Below the pieces are notes generated by a model. That model had not been told where the DNA came from. It saw nothing but the letters and a program-made list of their open reading frames with translations, and did no database searches. Source: Candidatus Daviesbacteria bacterium (GTDB taxonomy: Bacteria > Patescibacteriota > Microgenomatia > Daviesbacterales > UBA10151). From it: a DNA stretch of 35,961 nucleotides. Of this stretch, positions 14,694 through 21,295 are shown in pieces. The stretch lies in assembly GCA_016183265.1 (NCBI GenBank), contig JACPEX010000020.1, positions 1 through 35,961 of the forward strand, given 5' to 3'. Both the position numbers and the translations under genes were made by a program. How positions within the stretch are numbered: position 1 is the first letter of the stretch; each line of letters opens with the position of its first letter.

Positions 14694-15621
14694 ACACCCC
14701 TCCATCCATTACCCCTATCCCAATCTTGCCATAATCAGCAGATAAAATATTAGCCTTATGCCCTGCTGATTTCATAAACCCGTTATGGGCAAGTTCCACA
14801 TTCGGGGCATAAGCCAGGTTTTCACCTACCACCAGAAAGTCTATTCCCGCCTCAAGCACCCTGTCCGCCACGGTTTTTCCCTCCGGAGAATAATGGGCAA
14901 AATAGCCCCTTCTTAACATATCAGCGCTATGTCCCCTGGCAATTGCCCGGAGTCCACGATCAAAAATTAGCGGCTTAAAACCCTTGCTAGTTCTTTCAAA
15001 ATTAACTAAATCTACCATCCGGTTTTCTGATGCCTCATCCGTAGTAAACTCATTGGTTTGGAAGCCTAAATTAACCCTTTCGTCTGTTTTAGGCTTGACG
15101 GTCAAAAAAGTCAAGGAATCATTAGAAATCCCGCCAAAAACCTGCTTGATAGGTTGCTCTAAACTTGAGGTGTATTTTAAAATCCGGCTGCCTAATTTTG
15201 AATCTAAAACAGATTTTTTGATAGAAGGCTGGATAGGAAATGTGGCTACCATAATTAGGGCTAAAGCAATAAAAACTAAACCCCTCAGGAAGGCTGGAAT
15301 CATAGATAATACCCGCGAACCGGGGATTTTTAACTTAAGAATCTTTGGCAAAGAAAGTCTGATAAATAAGAAGAGAATAACTTCTGCTAAAAACCAAACA
15401 GCCATAAAACCTAAAACCAAAGATAAACCGTGGGGAATTTTAAATTGGGATTCAAAAAATTTAGCCGGAGAATTGTAATAGCTGAAAGATAAAACCCCTG
15501 CCAAAAGAAAGCTCAAAAAATCCAAAAATTCTAGAATTAATGGCCTTCCTAAAGCCTCAGCAGCAAAAAGGATAAATACTACCAAAATAGTCAGATCAAC
15601 CCAATTTAGACCTAAAGGCAT
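14659..15621 (-). CDS. CvpA-like membrane domain fused to a CAP (SCP/PR1) domain
   Basis: 320 residues. The N-terminal half has about four membrane segments beginning NWVDLTILVVFILFAAEALG, the typical opening of CvpA/colicin V production-like proteins. The C-terminal half (about 195-320) is a CAP domain: VDLVNFERTSKGFKPL, the conserved His in ARGHSADM, the GENLAYAP motif, and SAGHKANIL, matching the usual HxxN. The CAP domain should face the outside. Its exact activity is unknown; bacterial CAP proteins are linked to adhesion, sporulation or envelope functions. It is first in a four-gene minus-strand run. A minus-strand TAATAT about 6 nt before the ATG may be its -10. Confidence 0.9.
   Translation of the reverse strand: MPLGLNWVDLTILVVFILFAAEALGRPLILEFLDFLSFLLAGVLSFSYYNSPAKFFESQFKIPHGLSLVLGFMAVWFLAEVILFLFIRLSLPKILKLKIPGSRVLSMIPAFLRGLVFIALALIMVATFPIQPSIKKSVLDSKLGSRILKYTSSLEQPIKQVFGGISNDSLTFLTVKPKTDERVNLGFQTNEFTTDEASENRMVDLVNFERTSKGFKPLIFDRGLRAIARGHSADMLRRGYFAHYSPEGKTVADRVLEAGIDFLVVGENLAYAPNVELAHNGFMKSAGHKANILSADYGKIGIGVMDGGVYGEMFTQVFTD
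14697..14703 (-). promoter_or_regulatory. Strong Shine-Dalgarno site deciding the thermonuclease start
   Basis: Minus-strand GGAGGGG, with GGAGG placed 5 nt before the ATG at 14693. It lies within the end of the CvpA-CAP coding sequence. Most genes here lack such a site, which supports 14693 over the ATG at 14705. Confidence 0.7.
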
Positions 15622-15683
15622 ATATAGATATTAGCAAATCTGAAGCAAATTTAGTACAATACAGATTGGTTTTCGCAAAATGC

Positions 15684-15755
<72 letters not shown>

Positions 15756-15800
15756 CATGTTAATTTAGGCTGTCACAACAATCCTTTCTAAAGTTTTAAT

Positions 15801-16004
15801 ATGCGCATCAGAAAATTTAGGAAAGAAGATGCTATAGCAATAAGTGATGTTATCAAAAAAGGCTGGTTATTTAATAACTCTAGCTACTACTCCGCTGAAA
15901 CACTCAAGGAAGAAAAATCATGTGGCTTTAAAAGAATAAGGGAATTTGTTTATCGGGGTAAATCCAGTTCCATTACTTTTGTATTAATGAGAAGAGAGCT
16001 TTAA
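15801..16004 (+). pseudogene. GNAT acetyltransferase remnant with internal deletion
   Basis: 67 residues. The N-terminus (MRIRKFRKEDAIAISDVIKK) is a typical GNAT first strand and helix. The end (CGFKRIREFVYRGKSSSITF, then VLMRREL) resembles the last two GNAT strands. The intervening ~90 residues, including the acetyl-CoA loop (R/QxxGxG/A), are absent, and the two ends are joined in frame around residue 40. The protein cannot bind acetyl-CoA in the normal way, so it is probably a decaying gene, though a small stable peptide cannot be excluded. It overlaps the 3' end of the convergent leucine-rich protein gene by 32 bp and follows tRNA-Lys by 45 nt. Confidence 0.65.
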
Positions 16005-16920
16005 TATACTTTTCAATAATTCTAATCAGGAAATTTCTATCATCCTGATAGTCAACCTTTCCTCTTGCTTCTGTCTGAGCTTCTTTACCTATCTTCTTCT
16101 CATACTTCTCCGCGGCGTTTACCATTGTCTCCTGCGACTCCTTAGAACACCCTCCCCCGGCTGGCCTTCCGGACCCAGTTTTGCCCATCTGTGCAATATT
16201 CGGGTGGGACTTGGTAAATTGTTCACAATTGGTCGCCCCGGTATTATAAAGTGAAACTCTTTTAAGTTTTTGCAGGGAGTCAAGGCATGATAAATCTCCT
16301 GTTATGTCCGGATTCCCAACCTCATCTGCTATTCCCAGCTCTTCAAGGCTAGTAAGTTTCTTAAGCGAACAAATATCACCATTGATTTTAGTGCCATTAA
16401 TATAAATGGCTTTTAAATTAGGCATATTAGCAAAAACCGAAAGGTCCCCTGAAATTTGCGTATAAGTCATAGCAAAAGTTTCCAGTTTAGTAAGGTTCTT
16501 TAAGCAGGAAATATCGCCGGTTATTTTGGGATCAAAAGCAAATTTTAGGCTTCTAAGTTTAGTTGCTCTACTCAAAGAACAAATGTCACCTGAAACATCG
16601 GGATTTGAATACAGACTGAATACTTCAAGGTTCGTTAAATCCTTTAAGTTAACAATATCACCCTTAACAGTACGGTCAGTTGCATCCAGATACTGCAAGC
16701 ATGTTAAATCCTTAAGCTGGCTGACATCTTTCAGCAAATCTATATTCGTAAGCTGTAAAAACGTCTCGCCGGGATACATCATCTGGAAGACCTTGTTAGT
16801 AGAAGTTGTTAAGCCGCCGGAAGAACAAACACCTAATACATTTTGTGGGAAAGATAGTATCAAAACTAACATTCCAACCGAAATTAAAATATGAAAAAAG
16901 CCTGTCTTTAATTGGGCCAT
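15973..16920 (-). CDS. Secreted leucine-rich-repeat protein
   Basis: 315 residues. A signal peptide-like start (FHILISVGMLVLILSFPQNVLG, Cys soon after) is followed from about residue 60 by five to six irregular LRR units of about 24 residues with the recurring form L-x-x-L-x-x-L and closing (I/V)(S/T/N)GD(I/L)(S/C), for example DVSGDICSL, KITGDISCL, QISGDLSVF, KINGDICSL and DITGDLSCL. This places it among extracellular ligand- or surface-binding repeat proteins. The C-terminus is Gly-rich, then charged (AAEKYEKKIGKEAQTEARGK), and ends with a hydrophobic YIKALFSLIQK. It lies 3 nt after the secreted protein gene at 16924, so the two form an operon. Confidence 0.8.
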   Translation of the reverse strand: MAQLKTGFFHILISVGMLVLILSFPQNVLGVCSSGGLTTSTNKVFQMMYPGETFLQLTNIDLLKDVSQLKDLTCLQYLDATDRTVKGDIVNLKDLTNLEVFSLYSNPDVSGDICSLSRATKLRSLKFAFDPKITGDISCLKNLTKLETFAMTYTQISGDLSVFANMPNLKAIYINGTKINGDICSLKKLTSLEELGIADEVGNPDITGDLSCLDSLQKLKRVSLYNTGATNCEQFTKSHPNIAQMGKTGSGRPAGGGCSKESQETMVNAAEKYEKKIGKEAQTEARGKVDYQDDRNFLIRIIEKYIKALFSLIQK

Positions 16921-16923
16921 TAA

Positions 16924-17349
16924 TTAAACCTTTATTTTATATCTTTTAAGATATTTTTTGCCTGATTTGGTGGTATAACTTACCTCTAATTTGGCATTTT
17001 TAATACCGGTATGGTACTTGCAGACATTTTTAGAACAGGTCCCAAAAAGGAGTTCACTGGTTTGGCTGGACCCCCCTGTTAAATTTAAAGCCCCCATTGC
17101 CCCTTCATCCTGCACACTGGACTTGTATGTTAAAAGATAAGAAACAGCCGAAGCATTTTGCAAATTGGAAAAGTTTACCATTAATGCCCTTTTATCACTT
17201 CTTAACTTAGGGGTTACCCCAATGCCTGCAGACTTTACAGTAGTAGCCGCTTTTTTAACTCCGGTTTTCGCTTGCGGCAAAACTTTTGCCTCAGCTGTTG
17301 TAAAAAAAGTAAAAGCAGCTAAGGCTAACATGAGTATTATTTTCCCCAT
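16924..17349 (-). CDS. Small secreted protein, unknown function
   Basis: 141 residues with a Sec-type signal peptide (MGKIILMLALAAFTFFTTAEA, predicted cut after AEA). The mature part begins with a Lys/Thr/Ala-rich stretch and then a beta-rich domain (RALMVNFSNLQNASAVSYLL, KNAKLEVSYTTKSGKKYLKR) resembling a single immunoglobulin or fibronectin type III-like fold; I cannot name a family. Two cysteines (GTCSKNVCKYH) may form a disulphide. It is transcribed divergently from the gene at 17390 across a short intergenic palindrome and followed 3 nt later by the LRR gene. Confidence 0.75.
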   Translation of the reverse strand: MGKIILMLALAAFTFFTTAEAKVLPQAKTGVKKAATTVKSAGIGVTPKLRSDKRALMVNFSNLQNASAVSYLLTYKSSVQDEGAMGALNLTGGSSQTSELLFGTCSKNVCKYHTGIKNAKLEVSYTTKSGKKYLKRYKIKV

Positions 17350-17359
17350 GGCTTTAGCT

Positions 17360-17381
17360 TAGCATACTGACATGCTATACT
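17360..17381. promoter_or_regulatory. Divergent promoter region with inverted repeat
   Basis: TAGCAT (17360-17365), 6 nt, ATGCTA (17372-17377) form an inverted repeat between divergent genes. It overlaps the plus-strand extended -10 TGCTATACT (TATACT 17376-17381), which ends 8 nt before the GTG at 17390. A minus-strand TATGCT overlaps the left half. A shared operator is plausible. Confidence 0.5.
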
Positions 17382-17389
17382 CAAAATAG

Positions 17390-17977
17390 GTGAACAAAAA
17401 AATAATTTTGGCAGTTTTGATAATAGGGATAGTAATCACAGCAATTGTGGTGTTAAATCCAACAGCCAAAAAAGGGGTCCTGCTAAATCCTTTGATTACC
17501 CAGCAAAAATCCCCTGCTTTTCTTGAGTATTCTGACCCGAGCGGTTTTAGTTTTAGTTACCCTGATAATTTATCTATAATTAAAAATGATATAGCGGATG
17601 ATAACACTTATGCAGATTTACTGCTTTCTTCCAAAGATATAAGCGGCAGTTTGTCTTTAAAAATCACTGACAGCAAATTTACTTCACTTGATGATTGGCT
17701 GAAAGTAAACAGGATCATCCAAGCTCCCAAGGAAGTTAAGCTGGGCAGCTTAAAAGCGCTGGAGGTGCAGCTTGCAGACCGGTTAATTTTGGGGGCTTTG
17801 GACCAGGGTATCTTTTTTAATATAGAAATGCCGGCAGTAGAAAAGGATTTTTGGATGCCGGTTTACAACAAGATCCTCGAAGGATTTACCTTTGCACCAC
17901 CAACAGATACCCCTTCATCGGGAAGCGTTGGCTCTTCTGATGATATCTCCTTTGAGGGTGAAGAGGTAGTGGAATAA
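17390..17977 (+). CDS. Membrane-anchored extracytoplasmic protein, unknown function
   Basis: 195 residues from a GTG start. An N-terminal signal anchor (IILAVLIIGIVITAIVVLN) is followed by a domain with YSDPSGFSFSYPDNLSI and later FWMPVYNKILEGFTF, a pattern seen in PsbP-like extracytoplasmic domains, with an acidic Ser-rich tail (SSDDISFEGEEVVE). The GTG is favoured because TGCTATACT ends 8 nt before it. The stop TAA shares a base with the next ATG (TAATG), and the two proteins carry related domains, so they likely arose by duplication and work together. Confidence 0.72.
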   Translation: MNKKIILAVLIIGIVITAIVVLNPTAKKGVLLNPLITQQKSPAFLEYSDPSGFSFSYPDNLSIIKNDIADDNTYADLLLSSKDISGSLSLKITDSKFTSLDDWLKVNRIIQAPKEVKLGSLKALEVQLADRLILGALDQGIFFNIEMPAVEKDFWMPVYNKILEGFTFAPPTDTPSSGSVGSSDDISFEGEEVVE

Positions 17978-18747
17978 TGCAAAAAGGTTTTACTGCCCTT
18001 TATCTGGTAATTGCCTTGTTGATCCTAGCTGCCTTAGGCGGGGCATATTATTTTGGCAGATCATCAATTAAACAGCCCATCCCGCAACCGCAGGTTTCAA
18101 CTACTCCGGTATTAACACCCCAACCTGTCTGGGATGAAAGTACTGGCTGGGAAACATATACCAGCAAATATGGTTATTCAATTAAATATCCAAGAAATTG
18201 GCAGGTGATTACTTCGAGTTGGTCAGATGATTATTTTACATACTCGGTGTTACCGGATGATGAAGTGATAATGCGTTATACAAAACCAAACCAGCCGCAG
18301 CATGCCGGTTTTCCTGACGGAATAACCCTATCTTTAAAAAAACCTCAAGATAATATGCAAAATCTATCAGCACGCCAATGGGCAGAAAAAATTTACCCAC
18401 CCGGTGATACTGCATCACCATATCAGGCGAGCGTAGAAGACATAATGGTTCAGGGTATTAAAGCCTCGAAGGTTAATACGGCTTTTGATGGAAAAATAAC
18501 TATAGTCTTTATTCCCTACCAAGCTAAAATGTATCAACTTAGTAATATCTCTGTTTCCTCCTCTGATGAATATGAAATTATATTCAACCAGATTCTCTCT
18601 ACCTTTAGATTCTTAGACCGGGAGAATTCGACAGAACGCCAATTTTGCGGCGGGTTTGCAGGAAAAGAATGTCCTGAAGGCTATACCTGCAAACTTGACG
18701 GCAATTACCCGGATGCCGGTGGCAAATGCGTCTCTTCTACACTATAA
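17977..18747 (+). CDS. Pilin-like or signal-anchored protein with PsbP-like and Cys-rich domains
   Basis: 256 residues. The N-terminus MQKGFTALYLVIALLILAAL resembles a type IV prepilin, with the cut between Gly4 and Phe5; however, the usual Glu at mature position 5 is Tyr, so it may be a minor pilin or only a signal anchor. A Pro/Thr linker (PIPQPQVSTTPVLTPQP) leads to a domain with YTSKYGYSIKYPRNWQV, related to that of the upstream protein. The C-terminus is a compact Cys-rich module CGGFAGKECPEGYTC...DAGGKC, likely disulphide-bonded outside the cell. It is translationally coupled to 17390. Confidence 0.72.
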   Translation: MQKGFTALYLVIALLILAALGGAYYFGRSSIKQPIPQPQVSTTPVLTPQPVWDESTGWETYTSKYGYSIKYPRNWQVITSSWSDDYFTYSVLPDDEVIMRYTKPNQPQHAGFPDGITLSLKKPQDNMQNLSARQWAEKIYPPGDTASPYQASVEDIMVQGIKASKVNTAFDGKITIVFIPYQAKMYQLSNISVSSSDEYEIIFNQILSTFRFLDRENSTERQFCGGFAGKECPEGYTCKLDGNYPDAGGKCVSSTL

Positions 18748-18749
18748 GC

Positions 18750-18778
18750 TTGACTTATCCTAAAAGATTTGATAAAAT
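18750..18778 (+). promoter_or_regulatory. Promoter of the histidine kinase at 18788
   Basis: TTGACT (18750-18755), 17 bp, TAAAAT (18773-18778). The ATG is 9 nt after the -10, so the transcript should be nearly leaderless. Confidence 0.7.
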
Positions 18779-18787
18779 TCCCAGCTT

Positions 18788-19858
18788 ATGACTCGATTAT
18801 CAGTAGAAAACAGGGAAGGAGTAGTTGGACAAGCAAGTTACTTAGATGCCCTACGGGAGGTTATAAGCAACCTACATACCCCAACTGCTATATACGACCA
18901 GAGCGATGTAATGTTCTCCAACGAACCTTTTAAAAAACTAGGCAGCAGCTCTTTGGCATTAGATCAAAGACTCAGAGCAGCTACTATGCTTGCACAAGAA
19001 GGTACTTACTTAACTCCGCTTGAGGCTATGAGAAAACTTGATGCAGAAATTACCCTGCCGCCATTCCGCTTAGATAGTGACCATCCTTTACTTGAAGTAA
19101 CTCTTCGCCCAATTGGAAGACCTGAAGGGACGTATGTGCAGGTTGAAGTATGCGATATTACAGAACAAGAAACCTTAAGAGCAGAAGCTAGAAGAATAAC
19201 TGAGTTTAATGAGGCATTTATGCATAACCTAAAGAATATAGTAAGTAGGCCTAGATTAGCTTTAGGAATGTTAGCACGCCTAGTTAAGGGAGACGAACGA
19301 GCCCAACAACCTCTTGCAATCGCAACTAACGCATTAGACGAAATTAACGAAATAACCCAAGCCTATCCTGAACAATTAGAAGAAGCCGGTAAATTAGAAA
19401 AAAAACCTATGGATATAGTTACATCCTTGGGGGAATTAGTAAACCTACATAATTTAATAAACGAAAACTCTACGATAACATTTAGTTCCGATTTGGAAGT
19501 ACAAGTGATTTACGCAGACCCTAGGGCAATTGAATCTGTTTTTATCAATTTGATTAAAAATGCCCTTGAGGCTGGAGCTGATAAAGTAGACCTTTCTTGT
19601 CAAAGAGTCGGTAAGAATATAGCCATTCATGTAAAAGATAACGGAAAAGGTATAGATCCTGATAAATTAGATAAAATTTTTGAATACAAATTTACTGATA
19701 AACCAAATGGAAACGGCATAGGGCTATATGACGTTAGAAAGAAAATATTGGGACACCGAGGTAAAATTAAAGTTGAAACTGTAACTCAAGCAGGTTTAGA
19801 TGCAAATAAAGAACTTAAGCATACAGAAACTGACTTTGAGATTATTCTACCCATTTAG
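18788..19858 (+). CDS. PAS-like sensor histidine kinase, soluble
   Basis: 356 residues, no membrane segment. A divergent PAS-like sensor covers about residues 17-125 (ISNLHTPTAIYDQSDVMFSN, ending VEVCDITEQETLRAEA). A helical dimerisation region has an atypical H-box FNEAFMHNLKNIVSRPRLAL, with His146 the likely phospho-acceptor. HATPase_c follows with N-box NLIKNALEAG, G1 DNGKGIDP and G2 GNGIGLYDVRK. The HNLKN form recalls NtrB-type kinases and lacks the usual HE. The gene converges with the OmpR-type regulator 14 nt away; such facing pairs may be cognate, but the sequence does not prove it. Confidence 0.9.
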   Translation: MTRLSVENREGVVGQASYLDALREVISNLHTPTAIYDQSDVMFSNEPFKKLGSSSLALDQRLRAATMLAQEGTYLTPLEAMRKLDAEITLPPFRLDSDHPLLEVTLRPIGRPEGTYVQVEVCDITEQETLRAEARRITEFNEAFMHNLKNIVSRPRLALGMLARLVKGDERAQQPLAIATNALDEINEITQAYPEQLEEAGKLEKKPMDIVTSLGELVNLHNLINENSTITFSSDLEVQVIYADPRAIESVFINLIKNALEAGADKVDLSCQRVGKNIAIHVKDNGKGIDPDKLDKIFEYKFTDKPNGNGIGLYDVRKKILGHRGKIKVETVTQAGLDANKELKHTETDFEIILPI

Positions 19859-19872
19859 TAAAGAAACCCTCG

Positions 19873-20544
19873 TTAATCCTTAACCATATACCCAAAGCCC
19901 CTGACTGAGTGAAAGAGTTTTTTGTCAAGATCCCCGTCAATCTTTTTTCTTAAATACCCCATATATACATCCACCACCCTGGTTTCAATATCCTGCGAAT
20001 ATAACCAGACCCTGTTTAAAATCATTTCCCGGGTTAAAATCCGTCCTTGGTTATGCATCAGATATTCCAAAAGTTTAAACTCCTGGGGGGTCAGCTGAAT
20101 ATCCTTCCCTGCCCTTTTAACCTCAAAAGTTTTACGGTCAAGTTCCAAATCGGCAATCCTAAGCTTGGTATCTGCTTCTCCATGGCGGCGCAGCCTGGCC
20201 TTAATCCGGGCAATCAGCTCATCGGCTATAAAAGGCTTGGTCATATAATCATCCGCCCCTAAATTTAAGCCCTGGATGATATCAGAAACGCTATCCTTGG
20301 CAGTCAAAATAAGCACCGGCACATCCGGATTGTCTTTTCTTAGCTGCTGGCAGACGGACTCACCGCTCATATTAGGCAAACCTAGATCTAAAATAACTAA
20401 ATCAGGGGGCGATTTTGAGATAAAACTTAAAGCAGCTATGCCGTCCGGAACAGTTTGCGGCGAGAACTCATGGTTTAACAACAGTTCCTTTAAATATTTC
20501 TGCAAGCCTATATCATCTTCAACCACTAAAATCTTATTTACCAT
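19873..20544 (-). CDS. OmpR/PhoB-family response regulator
   Basis: 223 residues from the ATG at 20544; an in-frame TTG at 20571 would add nine residues but lies upstream of the -10 and is rejected. The receiver has acidic residues VVEDD (about 7-11), phospho-acceptor Asp53 in LVILDLGLP, Thr81 and Lys103 (MTKPF). The C-terminal winged helix (about 128-223) shows LTPQEFKLLEYLMHNQGRIL, the recognition helix ETRVVDVYMGYLRKKID and the closing RGFGYMV. It should bind tandem direct repeats. Such 11-bp-phased TTAC repeats lie upstream of its own -35 (20602-20622), suggesting autoregulation, and near the GH18-GH19 gene promoter. Confidence 0.95.
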   Translation of the reverse strand: MVNKILVVEDDIGLQKYLKELLLNHEFSPQTVPDGIAALSFISKSPPDLVILDLGLPNMSGESVCQQLRKDNPDVPVLILTAKDSVSDIIQGLNLGADDYMTKPFIADELIARIKARLRRHGEADTKLRIADLELDRKTFEVKRAGKDIQLTPQEFKLLEYLMHNQGRILTREMILNRVWLYSQDIETRVVDVYMGYLRKKIDGDLDKKLFHSVRGFGYMVKD

Positions 20545-20554
20545 TTGTAGGCAA

Positions 20555-20584
20555 ATTATATCCCCAAACAAAGTAAATTTTCAA
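20555..20584 (-). promoter_or_regulatory. Promoter of the OmpR-type regulator
   Basis: On the minus strand TTGAAA (20584-20579), an 18-bp spacer, TATAAT (20560-20555). The ATG at 20544 begins 10 nt after the -10. Confidence 0.7.
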
Positions 20585-20601
20585 GACATTTGGGCCATTT
20601 C

Positions 20602-20622
20602 TTACAAAACTATTACCAAAAC
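20602..20622 (+). promoter_or_regulatory. 11-bp-phased direct repeat, candidate OmpR-family operator
   Basis: TTACAAAAC (20602-20610) and TTACCAAAAC (20613-20622) repeat with 11-bp phasing, the spacing used by OmpR/PhoB-family dimers. The reverse strand reads GGTAAT-N5-TGTAAG, 5/6 matches per half to the WalR consensus TGTWAH-N5-TGTWAH. It lies about 18 bp upstream of the regulator's own -35. Confidence 0.45.
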
Positions 20623-20675
20623 AGGTAAATTTTCATTAATGAAGAAAAGTAAACTAACTTCAGTAAGATTAAATT

Positions 20676-20927
20676 ATGAATTTTGTTTTATGGATCATAT
20701 TCGGACTGATAATCGGGGTTATTTCCAACCTGATTGACCCTTTCCCTTCTAAGGGAGGGATGTTAGGATCGGTCATTTTATCTATTTTAGGGGCAATTTT
20801 AGGAGGGATTTTAGGTAATTTGGTTTTTGGTATTGGCATTACCGGGCTTAATTTTGCCTCAGTAGCTATCGCTATTTTAGGGGCTTTGCTTTTGATGTTT
20901 GTAGAAAGGGCTTTTGGCAAAACATGA
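20676..20927 (+). CDS. GlsB/YeaQ/YmgE-family small membrane protein
   Basis: 83 residues with three predicted membrane segments: FVLWIIFGLIIGVISNL, a Gly-rich GSVILSILGAILGGILGNLV, and SVAIAILGALLLMFVERAFG. The Gly-rich central helix with repeated GA/GG and the overall length match the transglycosylase-associated GlsB/YeaQ family. Members are often stress- or envelope-related; the enzymatic implication in the family name is unproven. Its stop overlaps the next start as ATGA. TAAGAT (20664-20669) 6 nt before the ATG may be its -10, without a clear -35. Confidence 0.85.
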   Translation: MNFVLWIIFGLIIGVISNLIDPFPSKGGMLGSVILSILGAILGGILGNLVFGIGITGLNFASVAIAILGALLLMFVERAFGKT

Positions 20928-21130
20928 ATACTTTAATTAACACCCCGCTTTTAAAAACTGCTTCCTTAAAGACAGAATTTGATAATAAAATCATAGTAGT
21001 TTTTTTGACCCTGGTAATTTTTCTGTTAATAGCCGGACTGCTATTTATTGATTTATTAAAACCCTCTCCCCTTCTCCCGGCAATTGAAAGCAACCCTCCT
21101 GATTCTACTCAATTCACCATGTTTGCTTAG
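20924..21130 (+). CDS. Small single-pass membrane protein, unknown
   Basis: 68 residues with one strong membrane segment (IIVVFLTLVIFLLIAGLLFI), a polar N-terminus and a Pro-rich tail ending TQFTMFA. It is coupled to the GlsB-like gene by a 4-bp overlap. The stop codon TAG (21128-21130) is supplied by a family-1 REP-like element, so the original C-terminus may have been different. No family is recognised. Confidence 0.65.
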   Translation: MNTLINTPLLKTASLKTEFDNKIIVVFLTLVIFLLIAGLLFIDLLKPSPLLPAIESNPPDSTQFTMFA

Positions 21131-21159
21131 CTTCACAAGGGGACGCCTTATGAGGCTAA
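21127..21159 (+). repeat. Family-1 REP-like palindrome, intergenic copy
   Basis: An imperfect palindrome: left arm TTAGCTTCACAAGG, loop GGACG, right arm CCTTATGAGGCTAA. Its TAG is the stop codon of the gene ending at 21130. It differs from the copies flanking the RAYT gene at one or two left-arm positions and lacks their following GTAACTT. Confidence 0.85.
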
Positions 21160-21163
21160 ATTG

Positions 21164-21219
21164 TTTTTTGTGAGAAATCTCACACAAAACTTGACAAATC
21201 CTTACAACTTTGTTACTAT
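21164..21219 (+). promoter_or_regulatory. Hairpin and promoter upstream of the GH18-GH19 gene
   Basis: An inverted repeat near 21164-21190 (GTGAGA-AA-TCTCAC with flanking T- and A-runs) is followed by TTGACA (21191-21196), a 17-bp spacer and TACTAT (21214-21219). The TTGAC/TTAC/TTAC starts at 21191, 21202 and 21213 are phased by 11 bp, as in OmpR-family sites, and overlap the promoter. The leader to 21296 would be about 70 nt, longer than for most genes here. Confidence 0.5.
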
Positions 21220-21295
21220 TCCCACTTCAGTTTGAAATCTTTTAAATACTTCTAAATTAAGTACGAATTTCTCCTTGTCACTTTGAACACTGCAG

